Shown here: piece by piece, positions 1 through 8,067 of the stretch
Layout of the letters: each line of letters begins with the position of its first letter
How positions within the stretch are numbered: the first letter of the stretch is position 1
Assembly (NCBI GenBank): GCA_016784195.1
Contig: JADHVE010000011.1
Location: 1 to 24,929 of the forward strand
Direction: 5' to 3'
DNA from: Candidatus Woesearchaeota archaeon
GTDB lineage: Archaea; Nanobdellota; Nanobdellia; Woesearchaeales; GW2011-AR4
Length of the DNA stretch: 24,929 nucleotides
Position numbers and translations under genes: made by a program
The notes under the pieces: generated by a model
Seen by the model: only the letters and a program-made list of their open reading frames with translations
Told to the model about the DNA's origin: nothing
Database searches by the model: none

Positions 1-1
1 G

Positions 2-562
2 CTTAATATTATTCAGAGGATGAGCGGAATTGCGACTGCTACTTATGAGCTAAACAAAAAAATAAAGAACAAAGTGCTTGTAGGAGCTACAAGAAAAACC
101 CAGCTTGGGCCTTTAGATAAAAGGGCAGTTGCTTTAGGCAATGGCTTAACGCATCGTTTGGACTTGTCAGATGCCATACTGATAAAAGACAACCACATAA
201 AAGCATTGGGCAACGATATAGGGAAAATAATTGAAATGACTGAAAAAAATAAAAAAACAGAGAATATAGAGGTTGAGGTTGAGAATGAAAAGCAGGCTTT
301 AACAGCAGCAAAGAAAATAAGATCGTTAAAAACAAAAAAACACTTTGCTTTGATGTTAGACAATATAAAACCAGATAGAATCAAAAGCATTATTAAAAAA
401 TTAAAAAAAGAAAATTTGCATGGGCTTGTTTTATTGGAGGCTTCTGGCGGAATTACCTTTGAGAATATCCAAGAATATGCAGCAAGCGGTGTTGATTTTA
501 TTTCTCTTGGGTGTTTGACTCATTCTGTAAAATCATTGAATATTTCTCAGGAGATAGTATAA
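2..562 (+). CDS. nadC: Nicotinate-nucleotide pyrophosphorylase (carboxylating), C-terminal part
   Basis: Converts quinolinate and PRPP to nicotinate mononucleotide, CO2 and PPi in de novo NAD synthesis. The frame is open to the left edge (LNIIQRMSGIAT at the start), so the N-terminus lies outside the window; the internal ATG at 20 is not the true start. Family motifs seen: QRMSGIAT, TRKT followed by AVALGNG, THRLDLSDAILIKDNH (the HR and KDNH residues of the active site), VEVEN, LMLDN and LEASGGI, all in the usual order. The last barrel strands and C-terminus look complete. The stop is four bases before nadX, so the two are almost certainly one transcript, with an AGGAG at 549-553 for the next gene. 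Family assignment is firm. Confidence 0.95.
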   Translation, partial: LNIIQRMSGIATATYELNKKIKNKVLVGATRKTQLGPLDKRAVALGNGLTHRLDLSDAILIKDNHIKALGNDIGKIIEMTEKNKKTENIEVEVENEKQALTAAKKIRSLKTKKHFALMLDNIKPDRIKSIIKKLKKENLHGLVLLEASGGITFENIQEYAASGVDFISLGCLTHSVKSLNISQEIV

Positions 563-566
563 AAAA

Positions 567-1352
567 ATGAAAGTAGGAATTGTAGGCTGCGGAAACATAG
601 GCACAGAATTAGCTTTATTTGTAGATAAAAATAAAAATTTTAAGTTAACAGCCATTAATGATGTCAATAAAGGCAATATTGAAATTCTAATAAAAAGATT
701 AAAAAATAGCAAACCTAAAATATCTTCTTTGGATGAATTAATAAATCATTCTGATTTAATAATAGAATCAGCAAATAAAGATGTAGTAGAAAAAATATTA
801 ACTAAAGCACATAACAAAAAAAAGAAAATTATAATTATGAGCATTGGAGGATTGCTTTCTTGCCTGAGTTTATTAAATAAAACAAAATCTGAAGTTTATT
901 TCCCTTCTGGAGCAATTGCTGGTTTGGATGCAATAAAATCAGCTTCTATGGACAAGATTTATTCAGTAACACTGACAACAACAAAACCAGTAAAGACATT
1001 AAAAAATGCCCCTTATGTAATTAAAAACAAAATCAACCTTGATAAAATAAAAAAGAAGAAAATAATTTTTAATGGAAAATTGAAAGATGCAATAAATGGA
1101 TTTCCCAAAAATATTAATGTAGCAGCCACTTTGTTTTTTGCATCAAAATTCAAAGATATGAGAATAAAAATAGCAGCAGACCCAAAAGCTAGAAAGAATA
1201 AGCATGAAATAGAAGTTAAAGGAGCTTTTGGAAAATTAAATACTAAAGTTGAAAACCTTCCGAGTAAAAATCCCCAAACAAGTTATCTGGCTGTTTTAAG
1301 CGCAAAAAGAACTTTGTTAGACATTACGGGGAATATTAAATTTGGAAATTAA
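567..1352 (+). CDS. nadX: L-aspartate dehydrogenase
   Basis: Oxidises L-aspartate to iminoaspartate with NAD(P)+, replacing L-aspartate oxidase (NadB) as the entry step to quinolinate. The 261-residue protein has an N-terminal Rossmann motif GCGNIG (residues 7-12), the PSGAIAGLDA segment (113-122) typical of the family, NINVAATL (182-189), and NKHEIEV around His213, matching the conserved catalytic histidine region of archaeal aspartate dehydrogenases. The conserved LPSxNPxTSYLAVLSA tail is at 231-246. Length is normal. It follows nadC by four bases. nadA is not visible and may lie upstream. An AT-rich T-tract follows the stop. Confidence 0.92.
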   Translation: MKVGIVGCGNIGTELALFVDKNKNFKLTAINDVNKGNIEILIKRLKNSKPKISSLDELINHSDLIIESANKDVVEKILTKAHNKKKKIIIMSIGGLLSCLSLLNKTKSEVYFPSGAIAGLDAIKSASMDKIYSVTLTTTKPVKTLKNAPYVIKNKINLDKIKKKKIIFNGKLKDAINGFPKNINVAATLFFASKFKDMRIKIAADPKARKNKHEIEVKGAFGKLNTKVENLPSKNPQTSYLAVLSAKRTLLDITGNIKFGN

Positions 1353-1363
1353 AAAATAAAAAA

Positions 1364-1377
1364 TTTTTCTTTTTCCA
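1364..1377 (+). terminator. T-tract terminator after nadX
   Basis: A T-rich run directly follows the nadX stop and precedes the topA TATA box. Archaeal RNA polymerase terminates at such T-tracts without needing a hairpin. The call rests on base composition only. Confidence 0.45.
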
Positions 1378-1382
1378 AACAT

Positions 1383-1390
1383 TTTTATAT
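1383..1390 (+). promoter_or_regulatory. TATA box of topA (leaderless)
   Basis: TTTTATAT is centred about 28 bases before the ATG at 1415. That is the archaeal TATA-to-start distance, so the ATG would be at or very near the 5' end of the mRNA. No ribosome binding site is seen. Confidence 0.55.
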
Positions 1391-1414
1391 CAAACTCCTA
1401 TTTCTTTGAAGATT

Positions 1415-3664
1415 ATGCCTTATGAATTAATAATCTGTGAAAAGCCCAGTGCGGCAAAAAAGATGGCTGATGCTCTAGCAGAGGGCAAGGCAATTAAGCA
1501 AAATTCCAAGGAAAGAGTGCCTTATTATGAGATAACCAGGGGCAAAAAGGATATTGTAGTTGTGCCTGCTGTAGGCCATCTTTATGGGATTGCTGAAAAG
1601 GAAAAGAAAGGCTGGACTTTTCCAGTGTTTGACATTGAATGGAAACCTTCTTCTGAAGTAAATAAAAAATCTGATTTTTCAAAAAAATACCTAAGCACAA
1701 TAAAAAGGCTGGCAAAAGGGGCTGATGAATTTACAGTTGCTTGTGATTATGACCAAGAAGGCTCGGTTATTGGAAGAAATATTGTTGAGTTTGCATGCAA
1801 ACAGAAAGATGCTAACAGGATGAAATTTTCTACATTAACAAAGCCTGATTTGATAGAAGCTTATGAACATAAAGCGCCTCACCTTGACTGGGGCCAGATA
1901 AATGCAGGAGACACGAGGCATAGGCTGGATTTTTTTAATGGAATCAACTATTCAAGAGCCCTGACATCCTCAATAAAAACAGCGGGCTCATTCAAGATTA
2001 TGTCTACTGGAAGAGTGCAAGGGCCTTCCTTAAAGATCATCGTAGACAGGGAAAAAGAGATTAAGGCTTTTAAGCCTGTTCCTTTCTGGCAGATTGAATT
2101 AAATGGCACAGTAAACACAGGAGATATAACTGCATGGCATCAAAAAGACAAATTCTGGGATAAGAAAGATGCAGATAAAGTGATGGAAAAAGTCAAAGAT
2201 GAAAAAAAGGCAGTTGTTGATAATACCAAAAAAAAACAGTTCAAGCAAATGCCTCCTGTACCTTTTGACTTAACAACTTTACAGACAGAATCATACAGAT
2301 GTTATAGAATTCAGCCAAAAGAAACATTGGCTCTCGCTCAGGAACTTTACACTTCCGGTCTTGTATCTTATCCAAGAACATCCTCGCAGAAGCTGGACCC
2401 AAAAATAGGCTTTAGGACAATTCTCGGGAAAATAGGAAAGCAAAAAAATTATTTTGAATTAACCAGCAAATTATTAGCAAACAAAGTTTTGAAGCCAAAT
2501 GACGGCAAAAAAATTGACCCTGCGCATCCTGCTATCTATCCGACTGGGGTTGAGCCAAAGGCCCTTAAAGAGCATGAAAACAAGGTGTATGATTTAATCG
2601 TAAAAAGATTTATGGCAACGTTTGCAGAGCATGCATTGAGGCAGACTATGACTGTAGACATCAATTGTAAAGAAGAGATATTTATAGCAAAAGGAACAAC
2701 TACAATAGAAAAAGGATGGCATGTTTTTTATGAGCCTTATGTAAAGCTTGAAGAAGAAGAATTGCCTGAAGTAAACAAGGGCGATGATGTTGGTGTTAGA
2801 AAAATCCAATTACATGATAAAGAAACCCAGCCACCTAAAAGATATACTCCTTCTTCTATAATAAGGGCGCTTGAGAAAAAAAATTTGGGAACAAAAGCTA
2901 CACGTGCTAATATAGTGGACACTTTATTTCAGAGGGGCTATGTTGACGGTAAAGCAATACAAGCAACAGAGCTGGGGATAAGAACTTTAGAGACTTTAGA
3001 GAAATATACTCCTAAAATTGTTGAGGAAGAGTTAACAAGGCATTTTGAAGAGGAAATGGAAAAAGTTCGCGAAGGGAAAGTAAAAAAGGAGCAAATTTTA
3101 GAAGAGGCAAAAGTTGCGATAACAAAAATAATTAAAGATTTCAAAAAACACGAAGGAGAGATTGGAAAAGAATTATTGGCGGCAAACAACGAAACAAGGG
3201 ATGAAATGTCAACTTTGGGAAAATGCCCTAGCTGTAAAAAAGGAGATTTGCAGATCAGAAAAGGAAAATACGGCAGATTTGTAGCCTGTAACCAATATCC
3301 TAAATGCAAAACCACTTTTTCATTGCCTTCAAACGCTTTGATAAAGCCTGCAAAGAAAATGTGCGAAGATTGCGGCTACCCAAAACTGGCTGTCATTAAG
3401 AAAGGAAAACAACCCCTGGAAGTTTGCCTGAATAAGGAATGCAAAAGTAAGCATATAGGGGAAGAAGCATGGAAAGAGGCCAAAGAGATTAAAAATGGCA
3501 ATGTCGAGAAAGAATGTCCTAAGTGTAAAGAAGGGAAAATTGTTTTGAGGTCAAGCATATATGGGAAATTCTTAGCTTGTGACAAATTTCCTAAGTGCAA
3601 GTATACTGAAAAGTTAGAAAATGATAAATCAAAAGAAGATTTTGGGAAGGAGAAATCAAATTAA
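1415..3664 (+). CDS. topA: DNA topoisomerase I (type IA)
   Basis: Relaxes negatively supercoiled DNA by single-strand cleavage. The start chosen is the ATG at 1415 (MPYELIICEKPSAAKKM); a TTG nine bases upstream is in frame but the TATA spacing favours 1415. The N-terminal Toprim domain has the EKPS motif (9-12) and the metal-binding DxDxEG motif (Asp111, Asp113, Glu115). The catalytic tyrosine is Tyr319 in GLVSYPRTSS, followed by Arg321. The tail has three cysteine-rich zinc modules starting near residues 604, 650 and 701. The first and third are classical topoisomerase fingers with a G-K-Y/F-G-K/R-F core, the middle one a shorter CxxC...C...C form. The 749-residue length fits archaeal topoisomerase I. 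There is no helicase domain, so it is not reverse gyrase. Confidence 0.96.
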   Translation: MPYELIICEKPSAAKKMADALAEGKAIKQNSKERVPYYEITRGKKDIVVVPAVGHLYGIAEKEKKGWTFPVFDIEWKPSSEVNKKSDFSKKYLSTIKRLAKGADEFTVACDYDQEGSVIGRNIVEFACKQKDANRMKFSTLTKPDLIEAYEHKAPHLDWGQINAGDTRHRLDFFNGINYSRALTSSIKTAGSFKIMSTGRVQGPSLKIIVDREKEIKAFKPVPFWQIELNGTVNTGDITAWHQKDKFWDKKDADKVMEKVKDEKKAVVDNTKKKQFKQMPPVPFDLTTLQTESYRCYRIQPKETLALAQELYTSGLVSYPRTSSQKLDPKIGFRTILGKIGKQKNYFELTSKLLANKVLKPNDGKKIDPAHPAIYPTGVEPKALKEHENKVYDLIVKRFMATFAEHALRQTMTVDINCKEEIFIAKGTTTIEKGWHVFYEPYVKLEEEELPEVNKGDDVGVRKIQLHDKETQPPKRYTPSSIIRALEKKNLGTKATRANIVDTLFQRGYVDGKAIQATELGIRTLETLEKYTPKIVEEELTRHFEEEMEKVREGKVKKEQILEEAKVAITKIIKDFKKHEGEIGKELLAANNETRDEMSTLGKCPSCKKGDLQIRKGKYGRFVACNQYPKCKTTFSLPSNALIKPAKKMCEDCGYPKLAVIKKGKQPLEVCLNKECKSKHIGEEAWKEAKEIKNGNVEKECPKCKEGKIVLRSSIYGKFLACDKFPKCKYTEKLENDKSKEDFGKEKSN

Positions 3665-3727
3665 CAAAATTCTTAATCTTTTCTTAAACTAGCTTGTGAA
3701 CTTTGCCAATATAATCATAATTTAGAT

Positions 3728-3771
3728 AAATATAAATAATACTTTCCGAATTAATGTGCTAAAAAGGTGAT
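3728..3771 (+). promoter_or_regulatory. TATA box and Shine-Dalgarno site of the first tandem lipoprotein
   Basis: TATAAATA at 3731-3738 predicts transcription starting near 3758. GGTGAT at 3766-3771, matching the 3' end of archaeal 16S rRNA, sits five bases before the ATG at 3777. This gene therefore has a short leader with a real ribosome binding site, unlike most neighbours. Confidence 0.65.
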
Positions 3772-3776
3772 AAACC

Positions 3777-4346
3777 ATGAAAATAAAAACAGTATTGGCT
3801 TTATGTGTGATAATAATCTTTATTTCAGGATGTGGGACTAGAACCCCTGATGCAAAACCCTCAAATGACTGGGCAACTTACAATGATGAAGATTTAGGAA
3901 TTTCTTTTCAACATCCAATCGATTTTAAAGTTAGCAAAATACAGCATTTAATTAAGATTGAAACAAGTTATAGAATTTTAAGAGAATTACAATCTAGTCA
4001 GGGAATCTCACTTATTAGTATAAATACCACTATAAATATTGTAAAAAAATTGGATCAAAAAGCTGATGTTGAAGATATTGAAGATCTTTTGTTAAATAAG
4101 ATGAATACCTTTTTAGATTCAAACAGCAAATATAAAATTATTAGCGTTGAGAAAGTCCATACTTATGATTTATTAAAATTTGAAAGAGGAAATCTTTATG
4201 GATATTATATTTTAAGTGATGCGGGAACGTTTATAGTTAGTGATAGTCTGAATGAAGATTCTTTAAAGACGTTAAAAGAAGAAGGACTATATGAAGAATA
4301 CCAGTCTAAATTTGATAGGGTGGTAAATTCTATTAGAATAATTTAA
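3777..4346 (+). CDS. Lipoprotein, first of a tandem pair
   Basis: A 189-residue protein with an N-terminal signal peptide and a lipobox (FISGC, Cys19), so probably lipid-anchored on the outer face of the membrane. The mature part begins with a motif like DEDLGISFQHPIDFKV (about residues 38-53), as in the PsbP/DUF1795-like group of small secreted domains; this resemblance is by eye. The C-terminus (GLYEEYQSKFDRVVNSIRII) is nearly repeated in the next gene. The two share the signal peptide almost base for base and the domain layout, but this copy lacks about 40 residues found in the middle of the second. Function unknown. Confidence 0.8.
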   Translation: MKIKTVLALCVIIIFISGCGTRTPDAKPSNDWATYNDEDLGISFQHPIDFKVSKIQHLIKIETSYRILRELQSSQGISLISINTTINIVKKLDQKADVEDIEDLLLNKMNTFLDSNSKYKIISVEKVHTYDLLKFERGNLYGYYILSDAGTFIVSDSLNEDSLKTLKEEGLYEEYQSKFDRVVNSIRII

Positions 4347-4356
4347 TAAATAAAAA

Positions 4357-4362
4357 GGTGAT
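4357..4362 (+). promoter_or_regulatory. Shine-Dalgarno site of the second tandem lipoprotein
   Basis: GGTGAT lies five bases before the ATG at 4368, in the same context (AAAAAGGTGATAAA) as in front of the first copy. No separate TATA box is evident in the 21-base gap, so the two genes are probably co-transcribed. Confidence 0.6.
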
Positions 4363-4367
4363 AAAAC

Positions 4368-5048
4368 ATGAAAGTAAAAACAATATTGGTTTTATGTGCA
4401 ATAATAATCTTTATTTCAGGATGTGGAGATAAAGAAGTAATTGAACAAAAAAAGACTGGATTAACTTATGAGAATCAGGAACTAGGAATTTCTTTTCAAT
4501 ATCCTTCGGATTTTAAAGTTTATCAACAGGATGAAGATACTCTAAAAATTGACAGCCCTTATAAAGATCCTGTGGCTATACTTTTGAGCATTTCAATGAC
4601 TGTAAAAAGAATAAGTTTAGCAAGAGACAGTTTAGATCAGATTGAAGCAAGAATCAATCCTGAGATGCTGAAGTCAATGGCAAAAGAATTTTCAGAAATA
4701 GATTCTAACAAGATGATAGAAGAGCTTAAAGAACAAAAAAAGCAAAATTTTGAAGCATATCAATTAATGTATGGGGATGAGACTCCTGAAGAAGCAACTG
4801 CAAATTACATGGAAATGATGAGAGACATTTCAAAAACCAAAGAATATGAGATTCAGAATAAAGGAGATTATGACTTGATTATTGTAGAGGGTGGAGCTGA
4901 TTATTATATTTTAAGCGATGGCGGAACTTTTTATATAAGTGATACCTTGCAAGTCAAACCCTGGAGAGAGAAACTTGAAGGGCAAGGGCTATATGAAGAA
5001 TACAGATCTAAGTTTGATAATATACTTGATTCAATAAAAATCATTTAA
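4368..5048 (+). CDS. Lipoprotein, second of a tandem pair
   Basis: A 226-residue paralogue of the preceding gene, with signal peptide and lipobox FISGC (Cys19). The same N-terminal motif appears as NQELGISFQYPSDFKV, and the C-terminal segment as GLYEEYRSKFDNILDSIKII. The middle carries an additional charged, probably helical stretch (about residues 85-155, rich in Glu, Lys and Met) that is shorter in the first copy. YYILSD(A/G)GTF occurs in both, so the core domain is shared. The tandem arrangement and near-identical 5' ends indicate duplication. Function unknown; extracytoplasmic location is inferred from the signal peptide. Confidence 0.8.
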   Translation: MKVKTILVLCAIIIFISGCGDKEVIEQKKTGLTYENQELGISFQYPSDFKVYQQDEDTLKIDSPYKDPVAILLSISMTVKRISLARDSLDQIEARINPEMLKSMAKEFSEIDSNKMIEELKEQKKQNFEAYQLMYGDETPEEATANYMEMMRDISKTKEYEIQNKGDYDLIIVEGGADYYILSDGGTFYISDTLQVKPWREKLEGQGLYEEYRSKFDNILDSIKII

Positions 5049-5072
5049 TTATTTTTATTTTTTTACTTTTTA
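5049..5072 (+). terminator. T-rich terminator after the lipoprotein pair
   Basis: A run of about two dozen bases that are mostly T directly follows the stop codon and precedes the TATA-like TTAAATAA (5082-5089) of the next gene. It fits an archaeal intrinsic terminator. Confidence 0.5.
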
Positions 5073-5110
5073 ACAAAATTCTTAAATAAACTGTTATTTC
5101 TTAAACCAGA

Positions 5111-6910
5111 ATGAAAAATAAGATTGTTTTATTATTTTTAATATTCCTGCTGGTTTTTGTAAATCCTGTTTTTGCCAAGCAGGGCAATATAAAGCTGCTT
5201 GCAGTTACAGAAATAAATGGCACTTATGAGGGGAGTATTGCAGACCTTCATCTTGAAATCAAGAGGGGCAATGGAAGAATCTTTCTTGAAACATTTCCGC
5301 TAACAAAATTTGACACCCAGATTTCCACAAGGTTTGCAAAAGAGATTGCCTGTAGCTATGCGGATATTGATTGCAGTAAATATGATTTTTTCTACACTAT
5401 AAATGCTGATAGCCCGATAATAGCGGGAGCGAGTGCAGGCTCTTCAATATCGCTGTTGACAATCTCTTTGTTAAACAACCTTGGCTTAGATGAAAATATT
5501 GCAATCACCGGTACAATCAACTCAGGGGGGCTTATCGGGCCGGTAGGGGGATTAAAAGAGAAAATAGAAGCAGCCAAAAAAGCAAAAATCAGTACTGTGT
5601 TGATTCCACAAGGAGGGAAAACAATCCAAGTAAACAATGAAACAGTAGATATAAAAAATTTCAGCAAAGAAATAGGGATTAATGTTGTAGAAGTATCAAC
5701 TTTAGGAGATGCTATCAGGGAATTTACCGGGAAAAAAATAGAAAAACAGCAAGAAAATATTACAATAAGCTCTTCTTATACGGATACAATGAAATTTTTA
5801 GCTACTGAGTTATGTACAAGGACAGAAGAATTAAAAAACATATACATAAAATTGAAGACAAACGAATCAGAAAAAAGAGCAGAAAACCTAACATCAAAAG
5901 GAAGAGATTCTTTTGAAAACGGGTTTTATTATTCTGCTGCAAGCTATTGTTTTGGAGCCGGTGTAGAATATTCCTATCTAATCCTATTATCAGAGAATCT
6001 GACAGAAGAAGGCATATTAAAGAAATTTGAATTAATCAAAAAAAGCATAAACAATTTCAATGAGAACATAAAAAAAGACAAGATAAAGACAATAACAGAC
6101 CTTGAAGCTTATATGGTTGTGAAAGAACGCTTAACAGAAGCAAATGATTTTTTAAATCTTGTTTTAGATAACACTGCTGACAAAGAAAAAAAACTGCACG
6201 ATCTTGCGTATGCAATTGAGAGGCTTAACTCTGCAAAATCATGGGCTACATTTTTAGATAACAGGGGCAAAGAGTTTAATTTAGATGAAGAAGTTTTAAG
6301 AAATTCCTGTAAATACCGCTTATCAGAAGCAGAAGAGCGTTATCAATATGTTAATCTGTATTATCCTGCTTCTTTGATGAATACGCGAAAAGAATTAGAC
6401 TATGCATATAATGATCTAGAGGGAGAAAATTACGCCCTTTGTATATTTAAGGCAAGCAAAGCAAAAGCCAACCTGGATATCATCCTGAGTGTTTTTTATG
6501 TTGATGAAGAGCAAACAAAGAACATTTTAAAGCAAAAACTGGAAATTGTCAAAAGAAATCTGATAAAAGAAACACAAAAAAATATATTTCCTATCTTAGG
6601 CTATTCTTATTATGAGTATGCGACTGTTCTGGAGGATGAAGATACTTATTCTTCTCTTCTTTATTCAGAATATGCCCTTGAGTTCAGCAACCTAGAAGTT
6701 TATTTCAAGGAAAAAAGCAGTATACTTGAGGAAATAAGATACAAAATTGATATAAATCAGGCATTAACTTTAATTTTTGGATTGATTGTAGGTTATTTAA
6801 CTGCAATATTAATACAAAAACAGAAATCAAAAAGAAAGAAAAGAAATAATCGAATAAAGATTAGTGATCATAAACCCAGCAGAACAAGTCCTGCTGGGAA
6901 AAAGAGGTGA
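5111..6910 (+). CDS. Membrane-anchored Lon-like (S16) serine protease without ATPase domain
   Basis: A 599-residue protein with an N-terminal signal sequence (residues 1-22, ending PVFA) and one C-terminal transmembrane segment (about 553-570) followed by a basic tail. Residues about 25-205 form a Lon-type protease domain: catalytic Ser108 in AGASAGSS and Lys149 in GPVGGLKEKIEAAK. The 41-residue spacing is close to the 43 in E. coli Lon (Ser679/Lys722). There is no AAA+ module; the rest is a long helical region (about 215-550) with several cysteines. It resembles the predicted archaeal secreted proteases of COG1750. The topology suggests a protease domain outside the cell, tethered by the C-terminus. 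Start: ATG 25 bases after a TATA-like element. Substrate unknown. Confidence 0.85.
   Translation: MKNKIVLLFLIFLLVFVNPVFAKQGNIKLLAVTEINGTYEGSIADLHLEIKRGNGRIFLETFPLTKFDTQISTRFAKEIACSYADIDCSKYDFFYTINADSPIIAGASAGSSISLLTISLLNNLGLDENIAITGTINSGGLIGPVGGLKEKIEAAKKAKISTVLIPQGGKTIQVNNETVDIKNFSKEIGINVVEVSTLGDAIREFTGKKIEKQQENITISSSYTDTMKFLATELCTRTEELKNIYIKLKTNESEKRAENLTSKGRDSFENGFYYSAASYCFGAGVEYSYLILLSENLTEEGILKKFELIKKSINNFNENIKKDKIKTITDLEAYMVVKERLTEANDFLNLVLDNTADKEKKLHDLAYAIERLNSAKSWATFLDNRGKEFNLDEEVLRNSCKYRLSEAEERYQYVNLYYPASLMNTRKELDYAYNDLEGENYALCIFKASKAKANLDIILSVFYVDEEQTKNILKQKLEIVKRNLIKETQKNIFPILGYSYYEYATVLEDEDTYSSLLYSEYALEFSNLEVYFKEKSSILEEIRYKIDINQALTLIFGLIVGYLTAILIQKQKSKRKKRNNRIKISDHKPSRTSPAGKKR
6875..6898 (+). 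repeat. GC-rich hairpin inside the 3' end of the Lon-like gene
   Basis: CCCAGCAG (6875-6882) and CTGCTGGG (6891-6898) form a perfect 8-bp stem with an 8-base loop, unusually GC-rich here. It encodes part of the basic cytoplasmic tail and is followed by a T-run at 6915-6922. It could act as a terminator or mRNA 3'-end stabiliser. Confidence 0.6.
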
Positions 6911-6923
6911 TAGATTCTTTTTT

Positions 6924-6950
6924 AGTGTTACTATCAAATAGTCTATCACT
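6924..6950 (+). repeat. Hairpin upstream of the phospholipase D-like gene
   Basis: AGTG (6924-6927) pairs with CACT (6947-6950), and inside them ACTAT pairs with ATAGT around a CAA loop (6930-6942). An alternative pairing uses GTGATAGA (6907-6914) with TCTATCAC (6942-6949), so the two structures exclude each other. It lies between two genes on the same strand. Role unknown. Confidence 0.45.
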
Positions 6951-6964
6951 GATATTACTTCAAA

Positions 6965-8026
6965 ATGAATAAACTTCTATTTAAATTTTTCGTTTTCTCT
7001 AAACGAAAACTCAGGAAAGAAGTGAGATTACCTTTTTTTTGGAAACAAAAAAAATTCAATTTTATCCTGTTAATCATCATTTTATTGTCTTTAAATGGGT
7101 GCATTACTGGAAATGATATTAAAGAAAGCATACCCCAAGAAACAAATTTAGAACCTATTTTATTTTTTTGCCCGCAGGATAATTGCGAGGGAAATTTGAT
7201 TGAACTAATAAATCAGTCTAAGGAGTCTGTTCACTGCGCAATTTATGATTTAAAATTAGAAAATGTGATTAAGGTTTTGGGCTCTAAAAGCAGTGAAGCA
7301 GATGTTAAACTTGTAACGGAAAAGGATAATTATGAGGGGCAGATAAAAGGAGAAGGGGTGAGGCTTGACAAAAATAATTATTACATGCATAATAAATTCT
7401 GTATAATAGACCACAAAATAGTTTTTACAGGCTCATTTAACCCGACAGAGAGGGGAGCTTACAAAAATAACAATAATGGAGCTGTACTTTATTCTAAACT
7501 CCTTGCAGAAAATTATGAAGAGGAATTTAATGAATTATGGGACAGAAATTTAACCTCTGCTTCTGAAGTGAAATATCCTGTAATCTATCTGAATGATATG
7601 AAAATTGAGAATTATTTTTGTCCTGAAGATAATTGTGCTGAACATGTCATAAAGGCTATAAATAAAGCAGAAAGCAGCATCTACTTTATGACCTTCAGTT
7701 TTACAAATGAAGATATTGCTGATGCTATCTTGTTTAAGGACACCAACATTAAAATAAAAGGGATTTTTGAGACGACTCAGGCAGGAAGCCAATATTCGCA
7801 GTATGCGAGACTAAGGGATTTTGGGTTGGAGGTTATAAAAGACAAAAATGGGGCGAATATGCACCACAAGGTTTTCATAATCGATAATAACACTGTTATT
7901 ACCGGAAGCTTTAACCCAACAGGAAGCGGTGATAAAAGAAATGATGAGAATATATTGATAATCTACGATAGAGATATTGCAGAGAAATATTTAGATGAAT
8001 TTGAGAACGTGTGGAATTTAAAATAA
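6965..8026 (+). CDS. Phospholipase D-family lipoprotein with two HKD motifs
   Basis: A 353-residue protein with an N-terminal hydrophobic segment and lipobox (SLNGC, Cys46), predicted to be secreted and lipid-anchored. Two PLD repeats each carry a full HKD motif: His142-Lys144-Asp149 and His300-Lys302-Asp307, both followed by TGSFNPT. Both half-sites are present, so an active phosphodiesterase (lipase or nuclease, e.g. Nuc-like) is plausible. Each repeat opens with FCPxDNC (Cys69/Cys74 and Cys219/Cys224), where relatives usually have FSP; outside the cell these cysteines could form disulfides. The ATG at 6965 gives an unusually long basic n-region; a GTG at 7022, after a weak AGGAAAG, would give a more ordinary signal peptide. 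Confidence 0.88.
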   Translation: MNKLLFKFFVFSKRKLRKEVRLPFFWKQKKFNFILLIIILLSLNGCITGNDIKESIPQETNLEPILFFCPQDNCEGNLIELINQSKESVHCAIYDLKLENVIKVLGSKSSEADVKLVTEKDNYEGQIKGEGVRLDKNNYYMHNKFCIIDHKIVFTGSFNPTERGAYKNNNNGAVLYSKLLAENYEEEFNELWDRNLTSASEVKYPVIYLNDMKIENYFCPEDNCAEHVIKAINKAESSIYFMTFSFTNEDIADAILFKDTNIKIKGIFETTQAGSQYSQYARLRDFGLEVIKDKNGANMHHKVFIIDNNTVITGSFNPTGSGDKRNDENILIIYDRDIAEKYLDEFENVWNLK

Positions 8027-8035
8027 TCAAAAACA

Positions 8036-8044
8036 TTTTAAAAC
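8036..8044 (+). promoter_or_regulatory. TATA-like box of the ATP-grasp/GNAT operon
   Basis: TTTTAAAAC is centred 28 bases before the ATG at 8068, which suggests a leaderless message for the two-gene unit. Confidence 0.4.
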
Positions 8045-8067
8045 AATCTTTCTTTTTATTAAAATAA

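Noticed and set aside
20..562. ATG at 20 as the nadC start
   Set aside because: The frame is open upstream and reads the conserved NIIQR just before it, so the gene is cut by the window edge.
1406..1414. TTG start for topA
   Set aside because: The ATG at 1415 sits at the right distance from the TATA box and begins the conserved Toprim sequence directly.
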